From the NCBI RefSeq assembly GCF_900184935.1, contig NZ_FXYE01000001.1, positions 1,488,001-1,552,000 of the forward strand: 64,000 nt of DNA, written 5' to 3'. Below the pieces are notes generated by a model. The model worked only from the letters and a program-made list of their open reading frames with translations, ran no database searches and was not told the origin of the DNA. The DNA comes from Actibacterium lipolyticum. GTDB lineage: Bacteria > Pseudomonadota > Alphaproteobacteria > Rhodobacterales > Rhodobacteraceae. The position numbers and the translations under genes were made by a program. This document shows, piece by piece, positions 19,934-30,500 of the stretch. The stretch's first letter is position 1. Every line of letters begins with the position of its first letter.

Positions 19934-21240
19934 TCTGCCTCCGCGATCAGATGGAAGAAACTGCCCGTCGCGTTCCCGCGGCACGAGCCGGTTTCAGGAA
20001 CGTCAGTGCCATTCGCATCACGCACACGGGCCAAGGGCGCGTCGGGTTGTTCAAGGATGGTGGAATAGTGAAACTCATGCCCGCGCAGTTGCGCGCCCGG
20101 TGCATAGCCGGGCAGGGGTGCGGCCAGTTCTGCCTGACGATACCCCAGATGCATCTTCCGCTTTTCATAGGATGTCACCAGCCCCAGCAATCCTGCCATT
20201 TGGTGGCGCACACCGTCTTTGTCGATCAGGCCCGCGCCCATGGCCATGTAGCCGCCGCATTCGCCGTGAACGGGTTTTGTTTCGGCAAAAGACTGCATCG
20301 CGTCACGGAATGTCTGGGCCGCGGCCAGCTTGCCTGCGTGCAGTTCCGGGTATCCTCCGGGCAACCAGCACACATCGGCGCGATCATCTGGTGCCTCGTC
20401 GGCAAGCGGGGAAAACGGCATAACCTCGGCCCCGGCAGCGCGCCAGCTTTCCAGAAGATGAGGGTAGACGAAGGAAAACGCCTCGTCGCGGGCAAGGGCG
20501 ATACGTTGGCCGGGCGGCGGCGTGTTCGTTGGGGTGACGTTAAGTACGTTTGTGGTCTGTGCAGAGGCCCGCAGGGCGGCAATGTCGATATGTTCAGCAA
20601 TGAACGCGCCCGCCGCGTCCAAAATCCGCTCTAACTCTGGCTGTTCTTCGGCTTGGACCAGCCCAAGATGCCGTTCCGGCATTTCAACGGTTTTCAGGCG
20701 TGGCAGTGCGCCGAATACGGTGATCCCCGCAGCCTCCATCCCGGCGCGGACCAACGCTTCGTGGCGGGGGCTGGCGACGCGGTTCAGAACAACGCCTGCC
20801 AGTTTGGTGTCGGGCCGCATCGCCGCAAAACCCATTGCCACAGCGGCGGCAGATTGCGCCTGTCCCGATACATCCAGCACCAGCACCACGGGCCAGCCCG
20901 CAAGGGCCGCAATATCCGCGCTGGCCCCGGTGCCGGTTTCACCCGGCTGGGCAACCCCGTCAAACAGGCCCATCGACCCTTCGGCCAGAATAAGGTCCGC
21001 ACCATCAGCCGCGCCCAGCAATCCGGCGATACGCCCTTTGCCCATCGACCAACTGTCAAGGTTCACGGATGTGCGCCCGGCGGCCGCGCGGTGAAACGCC
21101 GGGTCGATATAGTCCGGCCCGCTTTTGAACGGCTGAACGGCAACGCCTTGATCACGCAGCGCGCGCAACAGGCCCAGCATCAGGGTGGTTTTGCCCGTGC
21201 CCGACGCAGGGGCAGAAATTAACAGGCCAGCGGGCAGCAT
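19930..21240 (-). CDS. cobB: Hydrogenobyrinic/cobyrinic acid a,c-diamide synthase CobB
   Basis: A 436-aa ATP- and glutamine-dependent amidotransferase for the a and c acetate side chains. It has an N-terminal P-loop-like nucleotide domain (SAPASGTGKTTLMLGLL; PFKSGPDYIDPAFH) and a C-terminal triad glutaminase domain with nucleophile Cys in GECGGYMAMG. In the aerobic route the substrate is hydrogenobyrinic acid. It overlaps cobA by 4 bp and starts one base from the cobM stop. Confidence 0.95.
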   Translation of the reverse strand: MLPAGLLISAPASGTGKTTLMLGLLRALRDQGVAVQPFKSGPDYIDPAFHRAAAGRTSVNLDSWSMGKGRIAGLLGAADGADLILAEGSMGLFDGVAQPGETGTGASADIAALAGWPVVLVLDVSGQAQSAAAVAMGFAAMRPDTKLAGVVLNRVASPRHEALVRAGMEAAGITVFGALPRLKTVEMPERHLGLVQAEEQPELERILDAAGAFIAEHIDIAALRASAQTTNVLNVTPTNTPPPGQRIALARDEAFSFVYPHLLESWRAAGAEVMPFSPLADEAPDDRADVCWLPGGYPELHAGKLAAAQTFRDAMQSFAETKPVHGECGGYMAMGAGLIDKDGVRHQMAGLLGLVTSYEKRKMHLGYRQAELAAPLPGYAPGAQLRGHEFHYSTILEQPDAPLARVRDANGTDVPETGSCRGNATGSFFHLIAEAE

Positions 21241-22022
21241 TATTCACCCTCCGGGAAGCGCGGCTCGGTTCCGACGGGGCGGAAACGGCGGTCATAGTCG
21301 CCCGCGTAAAGGCAGCTTTCGTTGAACTCTTCGGCACCAATGGCGTGCCCAACGAGGATCAAGGCGGTGCGCCCGCGTTCCCCTTCGGTGGCTTCTTCAA
21401 GCGTTTCCAGCGTTGCGCGTACAATGCGCTGATCGGGCCAAGTGGCGCGCCAAATGACGGCGACGGGGCAATCCGCGCCGTAATGCGGTGTCAGCTCTTC
21501 GATGACACGTTCCAACACATGCACGGACAGGTGGATGGCAAGGGTCGCGCCGGTGGCCGCGAAATTGGCCAGCGTTTCGCCGTCGGGCATCGCGCTGGCG
21601 CGGCCTGACGTGCGGGTCAGGATTACCGACTGGGCAACGCCTGGCAGGGTAAGTTCCGCGCCCAAAGCTGCCGCAGCTGCGGAAAACGACGGGACACCCG
21701 GCGTCACGTCATAGGCAATGCCAAGCGCGCGCAATCGGCGCAGTTGTTCGCCCATTGCCGACCAGACAGACAGATCACCCGAATGAAGCCGCGCGACGTC
21801 CTGACCGTTGGCATCGGCTTCGGCGATTTCGGCCATGATTTCGTCCAGTGACATGGAGGCCGTGTTCACAATCTTTGCGCCTTCGGGGCAGTGCGACAAC
21901 AGCGCCTCGGGCACCAGCGAACCGGCGTAAAGGCAAACCGGGCAAGCGGCGATCAGGTCGCGCCCACGCAGGGTGATAAGATCGGCAGCGCCGGGTCCTG
22001 CACCGATGAAATGCACTGTCAT
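21240..22022 (-). CDS. cobM: Precorrin-4 C11-methyltransferase CobM
   Basis: A 260-aa SAM-dependent tetrapyrrole methylase. The N-terminal [20 protein letters not shown], the [13 protein letters not shown] region and [16 protein letters not shown] are diagnostic of CobM/CbiF. It overlaps cobE by 4 bp upstream and shares its last base with the cobB start, inside the leftward cob unit. Confidence 0.95.
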   Translation of the reverse strand: MTVHFIGAGPGAADLITLRGRDLIAACPVCLYAGSLVPEALLSHCPEGAKIVNTASMSLDEIMAEIAEADANGQDVARLHSGDLSVWSAMGEQLRRLRALGIAYDVTPGVPSFSAAAAALGAELTLPGVAQSVILTRTSGRASAMPDGETLANFAATGATLAIHLSVHVLERVIEELTPHYGADCPVAVIWRATWPDQRIVRATLETLEEATEGERGRTALILVGHAIGAEEFNESCLYAGDYDRRFRPVGTEPRFPEGE

Positions 22023-22381
22023 TGCGAAATTCCTTCTGCGATCGCGGCAGTTGCCATGCCGTCTTTTGATGATACGCGCGGGCCCAACAGTTGCGCACCG
22101 GGGCCTGCGGCGGCAAGGGCCGCAGCCTCAGCCACCGAGCCGGTGCCGAATTGGGCCATGACGCGGTCAGATTGGGTTATGGTTTGTTGGGCTGCAAGCT
22201 CGGCTGGCGACACGGCGACAAGCGGCAGGGTCATGCGTTCGCTAAGGGTAACGATCTGCGGCGCTGCTGCTTTCACCTTTGCGGTGGCAAGGGCCTGAAC
22301 GTTACCGCCAGCGGCTTCTAGCGCCTCTTGCAGCGAAGAAACGGGGGCATTTTCGCGAAAGCCGATCCCTGCAACCCTCAT
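22019..22381 (-). CDS. cobE: Cobalamin biosynthesis protein CobE (CbiG C-terminal domain-like)
   Basis: A 120-aa protein matching the CobE/CbiG_C fold: it begins [21 protein letters not shown] and contains [17 protein letters not shown] and [15 protein letters not shown]. CobE is needed in the aerobic pathway, probably to bind or chaperone intermediates; the exact role is unsettled. ATG 22381 overlaps the cobL stop by 4 bp, which decides against the upstream Met at 22396. Confidence 0.9.
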   Translation of the reverse strand: MRVAGIGFRENAPVSSLQEALEAAGGNVQALATAKVKAAAPQIVTLSERMTLPLVAVSPAELAAQQTITQSDRVMAQFGTGSVAEAAALAAAGPGAQLLGPRVSSKDGMATAAIAEGISQ

Positions 22382-23565
22382 CGTGTCACGCTCCATTGGA
22401 CGACGGGGCGGGCGCGGGCCCAGCCGCGCATGCGACCCAGCGGTTCGGCCTCTGCCAGTTCAACCCGCATCAGAGAGCCGCCCTTGTCGGCGTGCCAATT
22501 TGTGAACAGCATTTCGGTTTCAAGCGTCACCGCATTGCCCACCAGACGCGTGCCTTGCGGGATCCGTTCCCAGACGGCCGTAAGCAGCGCGTCAGAGGCA
22601 CCGCCGCCAATGAACACAGCGTTTGGGGTGGGCAGGTCGTCCAGACGGTCGATGGCCTTGCCCTCAACCGCGGATAACCGATGCGCCAAGCCGAAATCCG
22701 TGGCGTTTTGGGTGATGTTGAGCATTCGATCCGCGCGCGCCTCGACAGCGGTGGAGGTTGCGGACGGCGCGGCAAGGCACCATTCGACCGAGACAGAGCC
22801 AGAGCCAGCCCCCAAATCCCAAAGCCGTTCGCCGGGGCGTGGGGCAAGGGCAGACAGCGTTAGCGCACGAATGGGCCGTTTGGTGATCTGCCCATCATGG
22901 GCAAACGTATCGTCGTCAAGGCCACAGGCGCGTGACAGCCCCGCCGCGCCACCAGCCAGAAGGCCAACAGCGACGGGATGCGCGATGTCGGAAAGGTCAA
23001 AGGCGTCCGCTGAAACGGTGCGAACCCGTTCATTCGGCCCCCCCAACGCCTCCATCACCGTCAGGGTCGACGGGCCGAAACCTTTGCTGGTCAGCCACGC
23101 CGCCAGTTCCGCAACGGCGGACCCGTCGCGCATCAAACATATTATCCGTGCGTCGCGGGCAAGGATCGGGACCAGCCGCTCAAACGGGGCTGCGTGCAGG
23201 CCGATGCACAGCGTTTCCTCCAGCCGCCATGCCAGGCGCGAGGCGGCAATGGAAAAGGTTGACGGCGCAGGATGGGCCACCCATTCGCCCGGTTCGATAT
23301 GGGCGGAAAGCGAACCTCCGGCCCCGTGCCAGAACGGATCGCCCGATGCAAGCACGACAACCGGCTGGCCGCGCAGCGCCAAAACGGGGTCTACCGAAAA
23401 CGGAACGGGCCATTCCCGCCCGCGATCACCTGCATCGCACAGCGCAAGGTGGCGCGGCGCGCCAAAAATAACCTGAGCTTTGGAAACGGCGGAACGGCTT
23501 GCATCTGATAGCCCACTCAGACCATCTTCGCCGATACCGACAATCGTCAACCAGGGGTCAACCAT
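22378..23565 (-). CDS. cobL: Precorrin-6Y C5,15-methyltransferase (decarboxylating) CobL
   Basis: A 395-aa bifunctional enzyme. The N-terminal tetrapyrrole-methylase domain (LTIVGIGEDGLSGLSDASR; VVVLASGDPFWHGAGGSL) methylates C5. The C-terminal CbiT-like Rossmann domain (LWDLGAGSGSVSVEWCLA) methylates C15 and removes the C12 acetate carboxyl. ATG 23565 has an AAGGA site 8 nt upstream. This ATG shares two bases with the divergent cobK ATG. The longer frame to 23616 is less likely because it would overlap cobK by more than 50 bp. Confidence 0.94.
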   Translation of the reverse strand: MVDPWLTIVGIGEDGLSGLSDASRSAVSKAQVIFGAPRHLALCDAGDRGREWPVPFSVDPVLALRGQPVVVLASGDPFWHGAGGSLSAHIEPGEWVAHPAPSTFSIAASRLAWRLEETLCIGLHAAPFERLVPILARDARIICLMRDGSAVAELAAWLTSKGFGPSTLTVMEALGGPNERVRTVSADAFDLSDIAHPVAVGLLAGGAAGLSRACGLDDDTFAHDGQITKRPIRALTLSALAPRPGERLWDLGAGSGSVSVEWCLAAPSATSTAVEARADRMLNITQNATDFGLAHRLSAVEGKAIDRLDDLPTPNAVFIGGGASDALLTAVWERIPQGTRLVGNAVTLETEMLFTNWHADKGGSLMRVELAEAEPLGRMRGWARARPVVQWSVTR

Positions 23566-24313
23566 GACACGTATCCTTCTTCTCGGCGGCACGACAGAGG
23601 CATCGCGGCTGGCCAAAGCCTTGGCTGACGCAGGCGCCGATGCGGTGTTTTCCTATGCTGGCCGCACGAACAACCCCACGCAACAACCTTTGCCCACCCG
23701 GGTTGGGGGCTTTGGCGGTGTTGAGGGTTTGGAGGCTTATCTTAACGCCGAAAACATCACGCATGTGATCGACGCGACCCATCCCTTCGCCGCTCAGATG
23801 AGCATGAATGCCGTGGCCGCGTGTGCCAACACGGGCGTGTCGCTGTGCGCGTTTGAGCGCGAAGCGTGGACGCCCGACGCTGCGGACGACTGGCAGTTCG
23901 TTCCCGATATGGCGGGTGCGGTTGCGGCCTTGCCCGATGATCCCACGCGGGTCTTTCTGGCGATCGGGCGTCAGCACATTGCCGATTTCGCCGTCAAACC
24001 CCAGCACGATTACCTGCTGCGCCTTGTCGACCCGCCCGAAGGCGCGCTGCCGCTGCCCAATGCCGAGGCGGTCGTGGCGCGTGGCCCGTTCACGGTCGCG
24101 GATGACACCGGATTGATGGAAAATCACGGAACCCAGCTTATCGTCGCCAAGAATGGCGGCGGGCTTGGCGCACGCGCCAAACTGGACGCCGCGCGCGCGC
24201 TTGGTGTGCCGGTCATCATCATCGACCGGCCCGCCATTGCGCCACGCACAATCCTGCGCAGCGTGGACGAGGTGATGGGCTGGCTCCCTCATTCCGCGCG
24301 CCGTGGGGTGTAA
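23564..24313 (+). CDS. cobK: Precorrin-6A reductase CobK
   Basis: A 249-aa NADPH-dependent reductase converting precorrin-6A to 6B. Family motifs are LLLGGTTEASRLAKAL at the N-terminus, VIDATHPFAAQMS in the middle and IVAKNGGGLGARAKLDAARAL near the C-terminus. It reads rightward inside a leftward cob gene string. The ATG (23564-23566) has AGGGG 6 nt upstream, and its last 25 bp overlap the 3' end of cobJ. Both its translation signals lie within neighbouring coding sequence. Confidence 0.94.
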   Translation: MTRILLLGGTTEASRLAKALADAGADAVFSYAGRTNNPTQQPLPTRVGGFGGVEGLEAYLNAENITHVIDATHPFAAQMSMNAVAACANTGVSLCAFEREAWTPDAADDWQFVPDMAGAVAALPDDPTRVFLAIGRQHIADFAVKPQHDYLLRLVDPPEGALPLPNAEAVVARGPFTVADDTGLMENHGTQLIVAKNGGGLGARAKLDAARALGVPVIIIDRPAIAPRTILRSVDEVMGWLPHSARRGV

Positions 24314-25026
24314 ACATATCGGCCAATGCGGCGCGTGTCGGGGTTGCCGACGATCACAACCGTGCGCATGTCGGCCATTTCAGGCGTGGCTTCGCCCAAG
24401 GTGACCGTGACGATCTTTTGTTCCGGCGTCGAAACGGCGCGCGCGAATGAAATCAAGCCGTTAGGGCCGCATTCTTCACGCAAAATCTCAAGTGCGCGGG
24501 TGAACTGATGTGGGCGGCTTTTTGAGCGTGGGTTATAAAATGCCATCGCAAACCCGGCCTGTGATGCAAGCCGAAGCCGCTTTTCGATCAGATCCCAAGG
24601 TTTCAGGTTATCCGACAGGTTGATCGCACAGAAATCATGGCCCAAGGGCGCGCCCATCTGGGCGGCTGCTGCGAACATGGCGCTGATGCCGGGCAGAACG
24701 CGAATGTCCAAGTCGCGCCAAGTCGGCTCGCCATTTTCCACCGCTTCGAACACGGCAGAGGCCATCGCGAACACGCCCGGATCACCCGATGAAACGACAA
24801 CAACACGCTTTCCCTCTGCGGCCATCGAAAGGGCATGGGAGGCGCGTTCAACCTCGACCCGGTTATCGGTTGCGTGCAGGGTCAGCCCGTCGCGTGGCGC
24901 GACCCGCGCAACATAGGGAATGTAGCCGACAACATCGGTCGCTTCCGCCAAGGCCGCGGTAACCTCGGGCGTGACAAGCGCATCAGCACCGGGGCCAAGG
25001 CCCGCGATTGTGACCCAGCCGCTCAT
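24289..25026 (-). CDS. cobJ: Precorrin-3B C17-methyltransferase CobJ
   Basis: A 245-aa SAM methylase that also drives ring contraction in the aerobic pathway. The N-terminal TIAGLGPGADALVTPEV, the GYIPYV segment and RVVVVSSGDPGVFAMASAV are typical, as is the C-terminal MRTVVIVGNPDTRRIG. It overlaps cobI by 4 bp at its start and overlaps convergent cobK by 25 bp at its end. Confidence 0.95.
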   Translation of the reverse strand: MSGWVTIAGLGPGADALVTPEVTAALAEATDVVGYIPYVARVAPRDGLTLHATDNRVEVERASHALSMAAEGKRVVVVSSGDPGVFAMASAVFEAVENGEPTWRDLDIRVLPGISAMFAAAAQMGAPLGHDFCAINLSDNLKPWDLIEKRLRLASQAGFAMAFYNPRSKSRPHQFTRALEILREECGPNGLISFARAVSTPEQKIVTVTLGEATPEMADMRTVVIVGNPDTRRIGRYVYTPRRAE

Positions 25027-25742
25027 GGTCGCCGCCCATGGCCGTGCACGATGGCGATGGCGAAATAGGGGACGATATCGTCAATTTCGGAAAGCTTTTG
25101 AACGGTTTGGCCGGGCATGGTGCCCCGTTCGACCAACCACGCGGCGTCCAGCCGGCCTGCAGCCTTTAGCGCGCGCCGCAGTTTAGGTAGGTTGCGCCCG
25201 ATCTTCATGAACACAAGCGCGTCAGACCCCTTGGCCCGTTCTGTCAGCTCTTCTTCTGGCAGGGTGGCCATCAGGACGGTCAGAACGTCATCGCCCCATG
25301 TGATGGGTTGATCTGTCGCTGTCCAACAGCCCGACATGCCGGTGATACCCGGCACGATCTCAACCTCTGTGCGGCCCTGCAGACGGGAATGGAGGTGCAT
25401 GAAAGAGCCGTAAAAGAACGGGTCGCCCTCGCACAGAACGATCACATCGTCGGTCTTGGCCAAGGCGGCCAAACGGTCGGCCCAGTCGGCGTAAAACTCT
25501 GACAGGATGCGGTTATATTCGGGGTCCGAGAAATGGATTTCGGTCGTGACGGGGTATTCCATCGCGTATTCTGTCGCCTTTGGGTGCAGCATCCCTTCGA
25601 CGATTTGGCGGGCCTGACCTTTGCGACCGGCCTTGCGAAAGAACGCCACGTGACCCGCGCCGCGGATCAGGCGATCGGCCTTAACGCTCATCAGATCGGG
25701 GTCGCCGGGGCCAAGGCCGACGCAGATAACCTTACCGCTCAT
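25023..25742 (-). CDS. cobI: Precorrin-2 C20-methyltransferase CobI
   Basis: A 239-aa SAM-dependent methylase giving precorrin-3A. Motifs: CVGLGPGDPDLMSVKADRLI, VIVLCEGDPFFYGSFMHLH and IVPGITGMSGCW. Three in-frame Mets lie near the 5' end. I chose 25742 because GGAAGGA is then 6 nt upstream, and it starts just after the cobH stop; the Met at 25748 would leave almost no spacing. Confidence 0.94.
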   Translation of the reverse strand: MSGKVICVGLGPGDPDLMSVKADRLIRGAGHVAFFRKAGRKGQARQIVEGMLHPKATEYAMEYPVTTEIHFSDPEYNRILSEFYADWADRLAALAKTDDVIVLCEGDPFFYGSFMHLHSRLQGRTEVEIVPGITGMSGCWTATDQPITWGDDVLTVLMATLPEEELTERAKGSDALVFMKIGRNLPKLRRALKAAGRLDAAWLVERGTMPGQTVQKLSEIDDIVPYFAIAIVHGHGRRP

Positions 25743-25744
25743 AC

Positions 25745-26374
25745 TCATTCCTTCCAACTGGCCAGCGCGTTAACCGCAGCCACAGTGATGGCCGATCCGC
25801 CAAGCCGCCCGGTTACAACCATTGACGGCACGGGCAGGTCTTCCATCAACGCGTCTTTGGATTCAGCGGCGCCGACGAAACCGACAGGGCAGCCGATGAT
25901 CGCGGCAGGGCGCGGGCAGGCGGGGTCTTCCAGCATGTTTAACAGGTGAAACAGCGCGGTTGGCGCGTTGCCGATGGCGACCACTGCGCCCTCCAGATGC
26001 GGCCGCCACAGTTCCAGCGCGGCGGCGGATCGGGTGTTGCCCATTTCCTTGGCCATGTCGGGCACGGCGGGATCCCGCAGGGTGCAGATGACCTGATTGT
26101 CGGCGGGGAGGCGGGGGCGGGTGATGCCTTCGCTGACCATATAGGCGTCACACAGGATCGGCGCGCCATCGGCCAGCGCCTTGCGCGCAATCGCGGCCAT
26201 ATCGGGTGAAAAGCGCACGTCACGTTCCAACCCAACAAGGCCAGCGGCATGAATCATGCGCACCACCACGGATTCTTCGTCTTTGGTGAAACGGGCAAGG
26301 TCAGCCTCGGCCCGGATGGTGGCAAAGCTTTCAGCATAGATCGCCGCGCCGTTGGTTTCATAGGTGTGGGGCAT
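25745..26374 (-). CDS. cobH: Precorrin-8X methylmutase CobH
   Basis: A 209-aa enzyme that moves the methyl group from C11 to C12 of precorrin-8X to form hydrogenobyrinic acid. The catalytic-His region is near MIHAAGLVGLERDVRFSPD, with conserved PILCDAYMVSEGITRPRLP and the C-terminal IIGCPVGFVGAAESKDAL. Its stop lies two bases before the cobI start, and its start codon shares one base with the cobG stop. Confidence 0.95.
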   Translation of the reverse strand: MPHTYETNGAAIYAESFATIRAEADLARFTKDEESVVVRMIHAAGLVGLERDVRFSPDMAAIARKALADGAPILCDAYMVSEGITRPRLPADNQVICTLRDPAVPDMAKEMGNTRSAAALELWRPHLEGAVVAIGNAPTALFHLLNMLEDPACPRPAAIIGCPVGFVGAAESKDALMEDLPVPSMVVTGRLGGSAITVAAVNALASWKE

Positions 26375-27528
26375 CAGGGGCTCTTGAACAGTGTTTCGGG
26401 GTGGGTGGTCAGCATATCGGTCGTCAGCCCGGTTTTGACGGGTCCGTCCGATGCGCGACCCTTGTGGATCAAGTCAAATCGGTCGCCGGGTCGGGCGACC
26501 AACGTATACTCTGTGGCGGCGGGTCGGGCGCACCCCTTGGTGCAGCCTGACACGTGCAGTTGGGTGCCACTGGGGATGTGCGCGGCCAATGCACGGGCCA
26601 AAAGGCGCGTTTCGCCAAGCGCTTGCGGGCAGGCTGGCGCGCCTGTGCAGGCAACGACGTTCAGCAATTGCGCATCAGGCGACGTGATCGTGCCAGCGAT
26701 GCCCGACATTTCCTGCGCGCCTTCGACCAAGACCATGCGCCATGGTGTTACGCGAAGGGGGCCGCGCTTGGCGATTTCTTCCAAGGTCGCGGCGGTTAAC
26801 TGGCCGAACTCAAACGCGATCAACGTGCCGCGGGTCGTTGGACCGGGGCTGGGGCGTTCGATGGGCGGTTGGGCGGTTACTGCGGTGAATTGGTCCGGGA
26901 CTGGTGCTAAATGGCGCGCCATACGTCCACGCCCGTCAGGTGCCCCACCGGTTGCAACGAACCAGTGCGCAAGAGTCAGCGCCACAGACGCCGCGGTGTC
27001 TTTGGTTACGATTGCGCCCGTCGTCCGCCCTTCTGCGCGGCAGATCAGTTGACCATTCGCACCGCGTTCAATTCGGATATCGGCCGAGGCGCTGGCCAAC
27101 ACAGGCTGCACCCCGCAATCGACGGCGAAGCCGAATTTGCCGGGCAGGGTGGGCGCGTCCGGCGCGGCCAGGGCTTGCGTCAACGCAGCAGCGATTGTGC
27201 GCGTTTCATCCCCATCCTGCCAAAAGGGTGAAACGATGATGTTGCGCCGCGCTTCTTGTTCGGTTGTCTCGTCGATCAGGTCGAGCTGTCTTAGCCCGTC
27301 GATAAGCGCCGGATATGTATCCTCGCTTACGCCGCGAAGCTGCACATTCGCGCGTGACGACAGATCGATCAGCCCGTTCCCATGTTCCCGTGAAAGCTGA
27401 GCAATGCCAGCGGCTTGGTCTTGGGTTAGCCGCCCGCCACGGGGACGAATGCGCACAACCAACCCATCCCCGGATTGCATCGGGCGCAGGGCACCGGGGC
27501 ACCAGCCGCGGATCACTGGCGCGCTCAT
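26374..27528 (-). CDS. cobG: Precorrin-3B synthase CobG
   Basis: A 384-aa monooxygenase of the sulfite/nitrite reductase ferredoxin-like fold that uses O2 to hydroxylate C20 of precorrin-3A, marking the pathway as aerobic. The 4Fe-4S/sirohaem-like cysteine set lies in CTGAPACPQALG and SGCTKGCARP. The N-terminal GWCPGALRPMQSGDGLVVR is typical. ATG 27528 overlaps the cobN stop by 4 bp; the upstream Met at 27576 would lie well within cobN. Confidence 0.94.
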   Translation of the reverse strand: MSAPVIRGWCPGALRPMQSGDGLVVRIRPRGGRLTQDQAAGIAQLSREHGNGLIDLSSRANVQLRGVSEDTYPALIDGLRQLDLIDETTEQEARRNIIVSPFWQDGDETRTIAAALTQALAAPDAPTLPGKFGFAVDCGVQPVLASASADIRIERGANGQLICRAEGRTTGAIVTKDTAASVALTLAHWFVATGGAPDGRGRMARHLAPVPDQFTAVTAQPPIERPSPGPTTRGTLIAFEFGQLTAATLEEIAKRGPLRVTPWRMVLVEGAQEMSGIAGTITSPDAQLLNVVACTGAPACPQALGETRLLARALAAHIPSGTQLHVSGCTKGCARPAATEYTLVARPGDRFDLIHKGRASDGPVKTGLTTDMLTTHPETLFKSP

Positions 27529-30500
27529 CCTTCGGCCCCGATCGTTGCGGCGATGGAGTTGCGGCGCGTTACCCACAGGCCTGCCTGATGCAACGCATCA
27601 AACCGGGCGCGCATGGCGGCAAGGGCTTCGGGGTTTTCGGCTTGCATGAAGGCGACAAGGTCGTCCCGGCCAAGCGTCGCCTCGTGATACATGTCAAACA
27701 GATGCGCCGGGACCACGCCCGCCAGATGCGCAAACGCGGCCATGTGATCCAGCGTGGCGGCGATTTCGGCTGCCCCGCGGAAGCCATGGCGCATCATACC
27801 GCTGGCCCAATCTGGGTTGGCGGCGCGGGCGCGGGTGACGCGGGCGATTTCTTCGGTCAACGAACGTGCCTGTGGGGCATCGGGGCGCGTGGCATCCAGA
27901 TGATAAAGCGCGGGCGCGGTGCCCCCCAAACGGGCGACGGCGGCGGCAAACCCGGCCTCGTGCGCGGCATAGTCTGACGCCAGCAGCACATCTGTTTCGG
28001 GCAGGTCCTGAAGGTGAACGAAAGCATCCGCCCCCTTAACGCGCTTTTCCAACGCATCGCGGGCGGGCGAAGAGGTGCCGCTGGCGTCAATCGCGTGGGA
28101 AGAGGCGTTCAGCCAAGCCTCCCCCGCTGCCGCGCGGGCCTCTGCGGTGTAATCTTCCAGCGCTTCGCCCATGTTCAGGCCGTATTGTCCGGGTTTGGGT
28201 CCGAACACGCGCGGGGTGGTGTGCAGATAGGGGTTATCGCCCGCGTCTTCCTCGCGCTCGGCCAAGGCAGCGGCGGCGGCTTCGAACATTTGCGCAAGGC
28301 CAGGGAATACATCGCGGAACAGGCCCGAAACCCGCAAGGTAACGTCGATGCGCGGGCGATTTAGCAGGGCCAGTGGTAGCACTTCGAACCCGCTGACGCG
28401 TTCTGACCCTTCGTCCCATTTCGGGGCCAGCCCGGCCAGATGCAGGGCCATGGCGAATTCTTCACCGGCAGTCCGCATTGTGGCTGATCCCCACAGATCA
28501 ATCACCAACCCCTTGGGCCAATCGCCGTGGTCCTGAAGGTGCCTGCGCAACAGTTCTTCGGCCAGTTTCACACCTTGGGAATGCGCGGCGCGCGACGGAA
28601 CGGCCCGCGGGTCAGTGGTGAACAGGTTGCGCCCGGTTGGCAGAACGTCGGAACGGCCCCGGAATGGTGACCCCGAAGGGCCGGGCGGGACGAAGCGGCC
28701 CGATAGGGCAGCGATCAGGCCGCTGGCCTCGCTGGCGCCACAGTCGCCCGTGCCGAATACGTGCAGCCCATCGCCATACTGGCTTTCCTTGATGTCGCAG
28801 ACGAAGCGGTCGATACGCGTAATCGCCTCGGCCGGGCAGGTGTCGGGTGTCAGGCCAAGGTCGGCTTCAACCCCGGTGCCCTGCGCCTCGGCCCGGATAT
28901 CTTCGATCAGGCGGTCGCGGCGGGCGGGGTCTAGCCCGTCGGCGGTGGAATATTCATCCAGCAGGCTTTCGAGCCGCCCCATACCTTCGGGCAGTTTCGT
29001 CTGCGCCAGCGGCGGGGGCAGGTGGCCAATGGTAACCGCGCCGATACGGCGCTTGGCCTGCGCGGCCTCGCCGGGGTCATTCACGATGAACGGATAGATA
29101 ACGGGCATCGCCCCGGTCAGCGCCTCGGGCCAGCAATCGTCAGACAGGGCCACGGCCTTGCCCGGAAGCCATTCCAGCGTGCCATGCGCGCCAATATGGA
29201 TCAGCGCGTCGGCCTGCGCCTTCAGCCACAGGTAAAACGCAACATAGCCATGGCGCGGGGTGCGGGCGAGGTCGTGATAGTCGTCGGCGCGTGTCTTCAC
29301 CTCGCCCCGTTCGGGTTGCAGCGCGATCAGCGCGTTGCCGGAACGGAGGGCTGCGAAGTGGAAGGTGCCGTTCTTGACCGATGGGTCATTCTCAGCCGCG
29401 CCCCAAGCTTCGGTCAGGTCATCGCGAAGAGGTTCGGGCAGCTTGGCCAACGCCGTCAGGTATTCTGCAACCGGCCATTCGCAGGTCTGGGTGAGCATGG
29501 CTTTGCCAAGGTCGGCGACTTCAGTGGTTTCGAAACCATCCCCAGCAAGACCGGTAAGGATTGCGTTTGCTGATGCCAGCGCGTCCAGCCCAACCGCATG
29601 GGCCAGTTGATGTGCCTTGCCCGGATAGGTCGATAGGATTAGCGCGACCTGTTTGTCGGCGTTGGTCTTTGTGCCCAGCGCGTGCCAACCCGCGACACGA
29701 TCCGCGATGGCGGCTATCCGCGCGTCGTTTGCACGGTGGGCAAAGCGGGAATATTCCAAATCTGGGTCACGCTTTGACGGAGCCTTGAAGCTGGCAACGC
29801 CGGTGAAAATGCGCCCGTCCACCTCTGGCAATACCACATGCATGGCCAGATCGGCGGGGGAGAGGCCGCGCTCTGCCTCGGCCCATTCTTTCTTGCGGGC
29901 GGTGGATAGGGCGACCTGAAACACCGGGCAACCGGCGGCGTTCAGGGGTGATGGCGCGCCATCGGCACCTTGGGCGGAAAAGGCAGTGGCGTTGACGATA
30001 ACCGAAGGGCAAAGCGTTTTGATCTGATCACGCAGCCACGCGGACGCGACGGGTTGTTTCAGACTAGGGGCAAAGGCACCAACAGCGTGAAACCCGCGTT
30101 CCTCTAGCGCCGCGATCAGTGCATCAACGGGCGAAGTATCGGCTGACGTCAGGTACGAGCGGTAAAAGCTGACCAGCGCCAGCGGTTTTTCTGATGGTTC
30201 CGGGGCGGGTACGACCCCTTGGCCGGGACGGTAAAACCCGAAGTCGGGCACAGTTTTTTCACCCAGTACCGGACCAGCATAAAGCCCAGCCGCCAAAGCC
30301 AGTTGCGCCAACGCGGCCTGCGCAGCCACCGCGCCGCCTGCGTCACACAGGTGCTGAAGCCGGCGCAGGGTGGACACGGGCAGAGTGGACAGTTCATCCA
30401 GCCGCGCGTCTTCGCGACCATCCGCCGGAAGCACCGCCAGCGCGATGCCCTGACGGCGGGCCATATCCTGAAGCTGGGCTAGGCCATAGGGCCAATAGCT

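Noticed and set aside
22328-23476. 382-aa rightward frame over cobL
   Set aside because: Low-complexity Arg/Ser/Pro translation typical of an antisense frame; cobL is clear on the minus strand.
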